Shown: piece after piece, positions 1 to 6,885 of the stretch
How the letters are laid out: each line of letters begins with the position of its first letter
Position numbering within the stretch: the stretch's first letter is position 1
Assembly: GCA_016870775.1 (NCBI GenBank)
Contig: VGAK01000017.1
Coordinates: 1 to 39,920 of the forward strand
Length of the DNA: 39,920 nt
Direction of reading: 5' to 3'
Origin: Actinomycetota bacterium
Lineage (GTDB): Bacteria; Actinomycetota; Acidimicrobiia; Acidimicrobiales; Ilumatobacteraceae
Position numbers and translations under genes: made by a program
Notes under the pieces: model-generated
What the model saw: only the letters and a program-made list of their open reading frames with translations
Database searches by the model: none
What the model was told of the DNA's origin: nothing

Positions 1-2
1 TC

Positions 3-176
3 GACATCGCCGTCGATGCGATCGGGCTGGAGCCCTACGACATCGCGCCGCTGATCCCGATCGTGGAGGCCGCGGGCGGCCGGCTCGTGGACCGAGAGGG
101 CAGGGTCAACTGGCGCGGCGACACGGCGGTTTCGTCGAACTCACACATCGACTCTGTGCCGGTGCGACACAGATGA
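3..176 (+). CDS. Inositol monophosphatase / histidinol-phosphatase family protein, C-terminal end (gene starts before window)
   Basis: The last 57 residues of a metal-dependent sugar-phosphatase of the inositol monophosphatase (IMPase) family are visible. The stretch reading EPYDIAPLIPIVEAAGG followed by WRGDTAVSSN matches the conserved C-terminal part, where the YDIAPL..PIVEEAGG helix leads to the final strand and a small TNG/SNG turn. The family acts on inositol-1-phosphate, histidinol-phosphate or related substrates; the fragment does not show which. The last 16 codons lie beyond the 59-bp repeat at 69-127 and so belong to the inserted DNA. They look like a normal family C-terminus (AVSSNSHID), so the protein is probably still functional. 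The original C-terminus is preserved at 7410-7523. Confidence 0.8.
   Translation, partial: DIAVDAIGLEPYDIAPLIPIVEAAGGRLVDREGRVNWRGDTAVSSNSHIDSVPVRHR
69..127 (+). repeat. Left 59-bp direct repeat bounding the insert
   Basis: This segment is identical over all 59 bases to 7410-7468, in the same orientation and the same reading frame of the phosphatase gene. Bases on either side differ (68 is g, 7409 is c; 128 is g, 7469 is c). It is the expected picture of an attachment-site core or target duplication inside a protein-coding gene. Identity without a single change over 59 bases suggests a recent event or selection at both copies. Confidence 0.95.
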
Positions 177-219
177 CCGTGGTCACGCCATCTCACAACC
201 CGAGGTAGTTCACCACTGA

Positions 220-681
220 TCAAAACTCTTCCGGAACGTCGCCCGGCGATGTGCGTTCGTTGACATCGGTCAACAGCTCCATGACCTCGAGCAATGTGAA
301 CTCCGCGATTTTTACGAAGAACGGTTTCTCTGGATCGTTCCCGAACATCCAGACATCGTGCCGATCGATGCCGTCCTCATCGTGATCTTCACTCTCTCCG
401 ACCACGATCGACGTGAAGGCAAGATCGTTCATCTGCCATCTGTCCGGTGGATAACGAACAAAACGTTGATCGCGCTGATGGTTGCGACAGTGCTGCTCAA
501 GTCTGGCCTTGAGTGATTCATCGTTTGCCATTGCCACGATAGATTTCGAGGTATCAGAAGAGAGCAGTTCGGAGTCGAGCGACCTCCCGTCAGTCCCTGT
601 CAGAATCACCGATCCGGTGATCAACAGTCCGCTCTTCACCGAGACGAACGCGTTGATCGGGAGGTGTGCGACGCGATTCAT
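220..681 (-). CDS. Hypothetical protein of the island, 153 aa, acidic C-terminal half
   Basis: I do not recognise this family. The 153-residue protein begins MNRVAHLPINAF and has a beta-rich N-terminal third (FVSVKSGLLITGSVILTG). A middle part contains RYPPDRW. An acidic stretch (GESEDHDEDGIDRHD) comes before a final amphipathic segment. No signal peptide or membrane segment is visible. It is the last gene of the leftward series. It begins about 100 bp after the end of the helical-protein gene at 784-1527 and stops 93 bp before the left repeat. Codon use and G+C match the other island genes. It could be a small partner or regulator of the system; this is inference from position only. Confidence 0.65.
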   Translation of the reverse strand: MNRVAHLPINAFVSVKSGLLITGSVILTGTDGRSLDSELLSSDTSKSIVAMANDESLKARLEQHCRNHQRDQRFVRYPPDRWQMNDLAFTSIVVGESEDHDEDGIDRHDVWMFGNDPEKPFFVKIAEFTLLEVMELLTDVNERTSPGDVPEEF

Positions 682-783
682 CTGGTGGACGTGAATCTAG
701 AATGCTCCGCTCGCCGCGTCGACTGTCAGGCATCTGCCCACTTCCGCGAGGGAGAACGACAGCCTTGTGGCCTGTCATTCTGC

Positions 784-1527
784 TCACGACTTGGCCGTCC
801 GGCGCGCCCAGAAGGGCTTTCGTCGTTCCGACGCGAGATGGTCAACCTTCTGCGAGGCCATCTCTAACTTCCCTTCGACAACGATCACTTTCTTGCCCAA
901 GTCACTGACCTGAGAGTTCACCTGCTTGATAACCCGGTTCTGGTCGTCGATAACCGTCTTAACCTGCTTGATGGCCTGATTCTGCTCGTCGATTCGCCGC
1001 AAGATCGCTGTCGTCTGCTCCATCAACAACTTGACTGGCTGCCTGAGAGCATCTGAGGCAGCCCTCTCGAAGCTCGCAGCCGCATCCGACACGCTCTTGT
1101 CCAGCGTTCGTGGCAACCGGGTCAGTGCCTCAGTCAGGGCCTCTGAGTCGTGCCTCATCCGATCAATCACGTTCGCCTTGAGCTCAAGCGTCACCTGTCC
1201 GAGCTGATCTGACGAAAGCTTCAGCGACTTTGTCGCAGACTTGCTCTCCTGATTCATGGTGTCCAACAACTCGAGCACTTCACCGAAGTCGTGCGAAAGA
1301 ATCTGTGCGTCATTCACCAACGTCTGTGTTTGCTCCAAGACAGCGGTCAATGTCGTCGCCATGAGATGGGCGACAGACGCGGTCTGGCTCACCGCCCCGC
1401 CGATCTCCGTGGCACGCTCGCCCACCACGCGCGCCCACTCCTCCCTCACTTCGGCAGCTTTGGCAAGCGACGCCGACGACTTGATCACTCTGTCGAGCAA
1501 GCGCGCAACTTCATCGATTTCCGTCAT
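784..1527 (-). CDS. Long helical / coiled-coil protein of the island (247 aa)
   Basis: The 247-residue protein is almost wholly helical, rich in A, E, K, Q, L, S and T, and resembles chemoreceptor or MotA/ZorA-type cytoplasmic stalks (for example DEVARLLDRVIKSSASLAKA and RIDEQNQAIKQVKTVIDDQN). The heptad-like repeat around residues 180-225 (QNQAIKQVKTVIDDQNRVIK) predicts a coiled coil. No membrane segment is present, and the end is basic (ERRKPFWARRTAKS). The ATG start is set by a strong AAGGAG ribosome site eight bases upstream. It lies 27 bp after the helicase stop, so the two are probably co-transcribed. It shares composition with the coiled-coil protein at 6869-7483, suggesting two stalk-like parts of one machine. 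Function unknown. Confidence 0.75.
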   Translation of the reverse strand: MTEIDEVARLLDRVIKSSASLAKAAEVREEWARVVGERATEIGGAVSQTASVAHLMATTLTAVLEQTQTLVNDAQILSHDFGEVLELLDTMNQESKSATKSLKLSSDQLGQVTLELKANVIDRMRHDSEALTEALTRLPRTLDKSVSDAAASFERAASDALRQPVKLLMEQTTAILRRIDEQNQAIKQVKTVIDDQNRVIKQVNSQVSDLGKKVIVVEGKLEMASQKVDHLASERRKPFWARRTAKS

Positions 1528-1554
1528 TATTGGTCTCCTTCTTCCACTTCACAC

Positions 1555-4500
1555 TCACGACCAGCTGTCCTGCAACTCGAGAACAAGATCATTGATTCGA
1601 ACTGCAGCGACCCGGAGAAGCGCCTTCTCCGCGATCGAGTCTGGTTCTTCGAGGGACCTCCTGAACGTCTCACTCGCCACACTGGGATTCGCCGCAATCG
1701 AGTCACAGATCGCCTCCCAACGCATCATCACCTCTCGGTCGCTCTTGGCACCGTCCAGGCCCAGATTGCCGATGAGTGAATCGGGCACCCACGTGAACCC
1801 GGTGTAACCCCGCAACAGACCCGAGAGGAGCTTCTCTTTCTTGTCTCTCAACGCTGGCGGCAGGTTGAACAGGAGCCTGAGTGCTGCTGGTCGATCATCA
1901 CCCAGGAGTGTCACCAGACACCGGAGATACACCCCGTCCGTCGCGCCGAACGACTCGATGAAGACAAGGTCCTGTTCATCAAGGTTTCTCGCCAGACGGT
2001 GGTCACCCGAGAGCATCCTCTGCTCCATGTCGGCGACAGCAACAGAGGCCATGTCGGCGAGCTCAGCGAGAACCTTCGCAGGCAGGTCTGCCTTGGTCGA
2101 CACACCCGAACGAAGCAGTGCCTTGATCCACGACACAACCTCACCCAAATCTCGTTCGGTACGACGGAATCTCATGACGAGCGCTCCCGCACACATCAAC
2201 TTGCTCGCGCCTTGATGGCTCACGGCATCGAACGCGCTCCATGCTCTGTTGTCGATCATCAATTCGACAACTCGATCAAGAAACATGTTGGGGACGTCGT
2301 TGAGGAGGACATGGGGCGTCTTTCCCTCGAGAAAGTCTCCGATGGCATCGGCAAACTCAGCCATTGCGAAGTCTTCGATCTGGAAGTAACGGGTAGAAGC
2401 TGTGCGACAACTCGCCACCAGTCTCGGACGATCGGAATCCTTGTCGGCGAAGACCGACCGGAGAAGTCGGTTGGCCTCCGCCACGACCGCCGAGTCGGAC
2501 TGCTTCATTTCGTCAAGGATGAACTTGTTGAGGACCTTGACCTTCTCGAAGAACTGCGCCGGACTGCGACGGTCAGTTCCCTTCCAGAACCACTCCTCGT
2601 CTGCCTCGTCTACCTCGAACCACACCGCACTGTCGCGAGCTCGTGAGGCGGCAACATAGGTAACCTGCCGGGCATAAAGATCGCCGAGTCCCGGTCCCAT
2701 CGACCGGATGAATGCCCCGAACCCTAAGAGCACGGCGGTGGCGAATTCCTGACCTTTCGACTCGTTCGCGGTGATCAAGCGGTCGATCAACGCACGAGTC
2801 TGTCTGGTATCGAGATTCGCGGATGTGACCGAATACATCTCACGGAGGAACTTTTCAGCCGACGTCATACCGTGGACAATGTCGAACCCAGGGGGAACGA
2901 TGATGCGCGCTGCAACATTGAAAAGGCGGTTCGTGTTCTTAGCCGTGTGGCCGAATTTTCCCGAAGGACCCGAGAAACCCCCCTCTCGGAGCGGCAGAGA
3001 ATGACTCGTGCGCGACGGGTCGATCCAATTGCGAAGTGCGGTCGCCGTGGAACACACTTCGGCACGCATCCGAAAATTCGATTCCAAGGCGTACTCCACC
3101 GGCTCGATGGGCCCACCACCCATGAGTCTCGATGTCTCGGAATAAAAGATCGTCTCGAATGACTTCCACGAAAACCCCGACGGGTTGACGGTCTGTAGAT
3201 CGTCGGCTGCGAAGATCAACGGCAGAGAAACAACAGACGTGTCGTCGGCCCTCAGGTCGTACCCGAAGGCAGCACTCGATCTCGTGATGAACCTGATCAT
3301 GTCGGGCGTCAGATCCTGCGCTTCGTCGACAATCACGAGATCGACCCTCTTGCCTCTTCCCTCGACTTCCAGGGCGTCGAGCGCTTCTCTCACCAGGTCA
3401 GCCTCATCCCAGAGACCATCGATTCTCTTCCATTCGCGGTACGCACCGAGAAGTTCGAGAGTCACCGTGAACACATCTCTGTCAATCCGATGTTGGCGTG
3501 ACTCTGGCAGTTGGTCGAACCAGTCGGTCAGGTACTCGATGAGCTTCCCTCGCCCATGCCGAATGTCTGGGTCGCGCCGGTCATCTGTATCGCCGAGAAT
3601 CAACACTCGTAGTGCGCACCATGCTTCGTGCACTCCGACGTTCGGACGAAACGGAGCACGAAGCCCGTTGAACCATTCATGAAAATTCGCCCAACGAACC
3701 CTCTTGTCGTCTCGAGACAGGCGTCGACGTGTCTCGTCGTCGAGGAACTCTCTCAAGTAATCATCGAACGTTCTGCACACTTCCCTCGAAATTTCCTGGG
3801 CAAGGTGACGATCTGCTCCATCGACAAGATGGAGATAGTTGGCGAGTGCGGTCTGCATGTTCCTGGTCAGCGCATCGCTGAGGGTCACCACTCTCATGCA
3901 CGTTGGCGGCGAATATCGGTTGATGTCACCGAGAACACCCTTGGCGATGGTCTGGAGAAGCGCCGTCTTTCCGCTTCCGCCTGGGCCGTCGAAGAGCGCA
4001 GGCAGGGGCTTGTGGCTCGTCTCGAAACGCTCGAGGACCTTGTTTTGATCTCGATCGAGAATCAGAAAGGGATCCACGGACGCGATCGAAGCCTTGAGAA
4101 TGGCCATCTGTCGTTCGACGTCGATGTCGTCCTCGTTGATGCTGTATCGCCGGCGCCATGTGACAGGCTGCGGCTCGTCCGGCAGCGATACCCACAAACC
4201 GTCAGACTGCACCTCAACCTTCGTGTCGTCGGTGAGCAGGCCGTCCAGAGTCGTGTCTACGTCGAAGAGCACGCCGATCAACTGCTCGAGACGTGCCCTG
4301 CAGTCGTCGTCGCTTGCCGACGTCTCGATCAACGGTATGAGTGTTGTCTCTACCCATTCAGCCGACTGAGTGACGAGCAATCCATCAAGGGCAGGCCGTG
4401 GAACCGAGAATCCCTCTCGCAGGCCAATGTAATGATCAGGGATTCGTGGGACAGGATGTTGAATGTGGTCGAGCCTCGCAACAAACTCGGTGACGTCAGT

Positions 4501-4836
4501 TCGACGTCGGCGCTCGCTGGTTTCACGCTCGAGTGCCGCAGCATCACTGATGTAGCGCTCGTAGTCGGCATGGTTACAGACATGATGAACGATGACGTAG
4601 GGAACCCGTTGCTCTGGAGAGTGAGAGATGAAGAAAAGCGCACGTTCGCTGATGTTCCCCCGTTTCCACTTCCAGATAGTGGTGTCCTTGACCACACCCG
4701 TCCGAGATCGTGCGATGCAGATGTCTGCATATGTCACGGCTCCTCGCACATAGTTCACGAGGTTGTCGAGTTCTCGCTTCAGAGAATCACTGCGGTGGAT
4801 CTCAGCATCGACCTCCTCGAGAACCAAGATCTCCAC
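1555..4836 (-). CDS. UvrD/Rep-like superfamily 1 helicase with long N- and C-terminal extensions (1093 aa)
   Basis: This is a DNA/RNA helicase of superfamily 1. The motifs appear in order: Walker A GPGGSGKT (residues 284-291), Walker B DEAQD (504-508), motif III FAADDLQTVNPSGF (542-555), SNFRMR (586-591), a motif V-like ESKGQEF, and the motif VI-like YVAASRARDS. Residues 50-100 (TTIWKWKRG, RALFFISH, YVIVHHVCNHADYERYI) show a strand-strand-strand-helix pattern reminiscent of RelE/ParE-like folds; this is only a suggestion. About 350 residues after motif VI match nothing I know. The start is a GTG with AAAGGACT upstream, two bases after the 351-aa gene stop, so the genes are an operon. Large SF1 helicases with extra domains are common effectors or sensors in phage-defence islands. 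Function here is inferred. Confidence 0.9.
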   Translation of the reverse strand: MEILVLEEVDAEIHRSDSLKRELDNLVNYVRGAVTYADICIARSRTGVVKDTTIWKWKRGNISERALFFISHSPEQRVPYVIVHHVCNHADYERYISDAAALERETSERRRRTDVTEFVARLDHIQHPVPRIPDHYIGLREGFSVPRPALDGLLVTQSAEWVETTLIPLIETSASDDDCRARLEQLIGVLFDVDTTLDGLLTDDTKVEVQSDGLWVSLPDEPQPVTWRRRYSINEDDIDVERQMAILKASIASVDPFLILDRDQNKVLERFETSHKPLPALFDGPGGSGKTALLQTIAKGVLGDINRYSPPTCMRVVTLSDALTRNMQTALANYLHLVDGADRHLAQEISREVCRTFDDYLREFLDDETRRRLSRDDKRVRWANFHEWFNGLRAPFRPNVGVHEAWCALRVLILGDTDDRRDPDIRHGRGKLIEYLTDWFDQLPESRQHRIDRDVFTVTLELLGAYREWKRIDGLWDEADLVREALDALEVEGRGKRVDLVIVDEAQDLTPDMIRFITRSSAAFGYDLRADDTSVVSLPLIFAADDLQTVNPSGFSWKSFETIFYSETSRLMGGGPIEPVEYALESNFRMRAEVCSTATALRNWIDPSRTSHSLPLREGGFSGPSGKFGHTAKNTNRLFNVAARIIVPPGFDIVHGMTSAEKFLREMYSVTSANLDTRQTRALIDRLITANESKGQEFATAVLLGFGAFIRSMGPGLGDLYARQVTYVAASRARDSAVWFEVDEADEEWFWKGTDRRSPAQFFEKVKVLNKFILDEMKQSDSAVVAEANRLLRSVFADKDSDRPRLVASCRTASTRYFQIEDFAMAEFADAIGDFLEGKTPHVLLNDVPNMFLDRVVELMIDNRAWSAFDAVSHQGASKLMCAGALVMRFRRTERDLGEVVSWIKALLRSGVSTKADLPAKVLAELADMASVAVADMEQRMLSGDHRLARNLDEQDLVFIESFGATDGVYLRCLVTLLGDDRPAALRLLFNLPPALRDKKEKLLSGLLRGYTGFTWVPDSLIGNLGLDGAKSDREVMMRWEAICDSIAANPSVASETFRRSLEEPDSIAEKALLRVAAVRINDLVLELQDSWS

Positions 4837-4838
4837 CG

Positions 4839-5894
4839 TCAGAGTCCTTTCTCGGCGAACTCGACACGACGAGCAAGGGTCTCCTCCTGCGCTGCCAGAT
4901 CACCCCATTCGTCGCGAATTGTGAACACCCCGTTCACCGTCGCAACCGAGAACATCGACCCGATCATCGTCACAGGCAAGGGCACCCCTGCCCCTTGGAG
5001 AACAACCGCCGCGCCGTACGCCACGCCTGACCTCGTTGCGTCGCGATACGTCTGAACCTTGTTCTCCCTGAACGACATTCCGCCACGGTGACGTCGTACC
5101 GACCGGAATGCCAGCAGCCCGGCAGTGACCCATGGAACGCTCTCGAGCACGCCCTCACCATCGAACCAGCCCGCGAGGCCGGAGTGCTCCGGAGCCATGA
5201 ACTCAGCGAGGTCGGCCCGGTACTCGCCGTCAGACACTCCGGTCCGGACGACGATCGGCTGGTCGGTGACGGGGATGACACCGTTGACGCCGTCGACAAC
5301 CGTGTACCCGGCTCGCGCCGCAGAGTCGGCAGCCTCGCTGGTCACATAGACGTAGTTCACATCGGGATGTGCCTCGAAATGTCGTGCGATGATCTCGTGT
5401 GACGAGCTCGCCTTCGTGTTCATCAGCCCGATGACCTCGCCAGTGTCGTTCGTGAAGCGAAAGTCGAAGCCTTCATTCGTGCGCCCCATCAACTCGACTG
5501 ATGCTGTTCCCTCCGGGACGGCCAGTTCACCCCGCCTGATCAGATCCTGGACCTCGAGTTCGAATGTGTCACCAACTGCCTTGTTCGCCGCAATCAAGGC
5601 GGCATCAGCATTTGACGACATCAACTGGTCGACCGAAACCGAACCGCGTTCGATGCCGGCGGCAAGATCTCCCGACAACTCAGCCGAGCTCGAAACGAAG
5701 TTTCCTCCGGCACGGACAACATCGAATGAAGCCGCGAGCGCAACAGGAACCGTTCCTTTCCAGTCCCCCAGCGGTGCGGATCGGTACGCAGATGAGCGAC
5801 GCGCAAGGTGCTCGTAGTCTTCCACCAGACGTCGACGTTCGTCGAGAATCGCACGGTCGAACGACTCATTCACCCGGACCTTGTCGTCAGACAC
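4839..5894 (-). CDS. Island protein with a possible restriction-nuclease-like core and hydrophobic C-terminal segment (351 aa)
   Basis: I do not recognise the family with certainty. The N-terminal 100 residues are helical. Residues 105-200 read as an alpha/beta core: a helix with E113 (NKAVGDTFELEVQDLI), then GRTNEGFDF with D144, then GEVIGLMNTKASSS with N159 and K161, then a helix and the strand VNYVYVTSEA. The spacing resembles PD-(D/E)xK nucleases, but the usual acidic residue before xK is Asn here, so activity is doubtful. Residues 295-325 (GVAYGAAVVLQGAGVPLPV and MIGSMFSVATVNGVF) are hydrophobic and glycine-rich, suggesting membrane contact. It starts with GTG, overlaps the upstream gene by eight bases, and ends two bases before the helicase start, so the three are co-translated. 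Function unknown. Confidence 0.7.
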   Translation of the reverse strand: MSDDKVRVNESFDRAILDERRRLVEDYEHLARRSSAYRSAPLGDWKGTVPVALAASFDVVRAGGNFVSSSAELSGDLAAGIERGSVSVDQLMSSNADAALIAANKAVGDTFELEVQDLIRRGELAVPEGTASVELMGRTNEGFDFRFTNDTGEVIGLMNTKASSSHEIIARHFEAHPDVNYVYVTSEAADSAARAGYTVVDGVNGVIPVTDQPIVVRTGVSDGEYRADLAEFMAPEHSGLAGWFDGEGVLESVPWVTAGLLAFRSVRRHRGGMSFRENKVQTYRDATRSGVAYGAAVVLQGAGVPLPVTMIGSMFSVATVNGVFTIRDEWGDLAAQEETLARRVEFAEKGL

Positions 5895-6183
5895 GGCGTT
5901 GGCCGTCCTCGAGTTCTGCGATTCGCGCCTTCAGTCGGGTGATTTCCTCATCGCGACGCGCGATTGCATCTTCGAGGGAAACGACGGCGACTGCCAGCCG
6001 TCGATTCACGTCGAGCGCCTTCTCTCGGTACTCGCCACTGCCCATCATCTTATGGACGCCCGATGTGACCGCAGTCTGTGTCTTGTCGACCGCCGGTTTG
6101 ACTTTCTCGATCACCGTGTCGGTTCGTCGACGCAGATCACCCCACATCTTCTTTGCGCGCTCGGAATCAAACGGGGCGTTCAT
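5887..6183 (-). CDS. Small coiled-coil protein of the island (98 aa)
   Basis: The 98-residue protein begins MNAPFDSERAKKMWGDLRRR and ends with a clear coiled coil (VVSLEDAIARRDEEITRLKA then RIAELEDGQ). No membrane segment is seen. I place the start at ATG 6183, not at the in-frame ATG 6240. GGGGACGG lies a few bases upstream of 6183, and this ATG overlaps the stop of the 22-codon gene as ATGA, a normal coupling arrangement. The longer reading would swallow that small gene in another frame. It overlaps the next gene by eight bases. The role is unknown; a linker or adaptor between membrane and helicase parts is possible. Confidence 0.7.
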   Translation of the reverse strand: MNAPFDSERAKKMWGDLRRRTDTVIEKVKPAVDKTQTAVTSGVHKMMGSGEYREKALDVNRRLAVAVVSLEDAIARRDEEITRLKARIAELEDGQRRV

Positions 6184-6248
6184 TCCGAACCGTCCCCGAA
6201 CAGGGCCATCAACAGATCCTCGATGAGATCCCACAACCATTCGAACAT
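6180..6248 (-). CDS. 22-codon amphipathic/hydrophobic peptide gene coupled to the coiled-coil gene
   Basis: A very short reading frame starts at ATG 6248, five bases after a GGGGGG ribosome-binding run. It encodes a 22-residue peptide that opens MFEWLWDLIEDLLMALF and ends in a short Gly/Asp/Ser/Glu tail. Its TGA at 6180-6182 overlaps the ATG of the following gene (ATGA), so translation would be coupled. The peptide is strongly amphipathic and acidic with two Trp residues, as expected for a small membrane-associated or helix-docking peptide. No homolog is known to me. Alternatively it is a leader peptide that only serves translation of the next gene. Confidence 0.55.
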   Translation of the reverse strand: MFEWLWDLIEDLLMALFGDGSE

Positions 6249-6414
6249 TTCGCCCCCCGATTGTTGTCGTACTGTGACGATACCCACTATCGGGTGTGAC
6301 CGTAGTTGCTGTGTGTGTCCCAGTTTTCCGAACGGTTCCGCACTAGCCCGCGACCGCGGGCTGGGCCGGGAACAACTGGAGACTCACACTCCCCGGCGGG
6401 AGTTGAGCGGTGTC
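6249..6414 (-). promoter_or_regulatory. Control region in the middle of the island operon, with two inverted repeats
   Basis: This is the only sizeable gap in the leftward gene series. It holds an 18-base hairpin, AGCCCGCGACCGCGGGCT (6345-6362), and a shorter inverted repeat CGATA-n5-TATCG (6278-6292). Read leftward, the second overlaps -10-like sequences (GATAGT, TATCGT) upstream of the peptide gene, so it may be an operator with a promoter for the downstream genes. The GC-rich hairpin lies after the stator-like gene but has no following T-run, so it is at most a weak terminator. Roles are inferred. Confidence 0.4.
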
Positions 6415-6885
6415 TCACTGAACGAAGTAAGTGGTTCCCTTCACCACCTTGTTCCACCGTGCCTCGAGTTTGGCGACGACCGCTCGGGCGAGTTCTGAAC
6501 CGACACTGCGGGCGACACCCCTCGAGCCACCGTTTCCAATCACAACCAGGTAGATCTCTCCCGACCTGGACGACTTGTTCTCGAGACGAGCGAGCTCGCG
6601 CTCGACCCTGCCGAAAATGGTCTGCGCCGATGTTCTCGGGGTCGCAGTGATCGTCACCTTGTACGGCTGCGGCCGCGCACCGGAATTAGCCCCCGGAGAA
6701 CCCGAACCGATGGGAGGAAGTGTCGTAGTCGTCGACGTCGTCGCGGCGACTCCGGTTCTCCTGACGCCTTGGCCGACACTCGTCGAATCGAGGAACACGA
6801 AGGCCAACACCAACGCAAGATCGGCGAACAGCCGGCTCGCCAGGGCACCGGCACCGAAACGGGAGCGTCTACCCCTTGTTGACAT
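6415..6885 (-). CDS. Single-span membrane protein resembling the MotB/ZorB/ExbD stator family (156 aa)
   Basis: After a short basic cytoplasmic N-terminus (MSTRGRRSRF), residues 16-33 form one membrane span reading ALASRLFADLALVLAFVFLD. The ADLALVLAFVF core with Asp22 matches the proton-binding aspartate position of MotB, ZorB and TolR/ExbD spans (MotB has YADFMTAMMAFF). A Thr/Pro/Gly/Ser linker (about 45-75) leads to an alpha/beta outer domain. There, IYLVVIGNGG followed by a helix with SELARAVVAKLEARW recalls the OmpA/MotB peptidoglycan-binding fold in shortened form. Its start overlaps the upstream coiled-coil gene by 17 bases, as A and B stator genes usually do. Family assignment rests on pattern only. 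Confidence 0.6.
   Translation of the reverse strand: MSTRGRRSRFGAGALASRLFADLALVLAFVFLDSTSVGQGVRRTGVAATTSTTTTLPPIGSGSPGANSGARPQPYKVTITATPRTSAQTIFGRVERELARLENKSSRSGEIYLVVIGNGGSRGVARSVGSELARAVVAKLEARWNKVVKGTTYFVQ

Noticed and set aside
35-223. Small minus-strand frame at the left junction starting with TTG next to the 153-aa gene
   Set aside because: It is mostly the antisense of the phosphatase repeat; no independent coding pattern.
3628-5055. Open frame on the plus strand over the helicase gene
   Set aside because: No domain pattern; the minus-strand helicase motifs explain this DNA.
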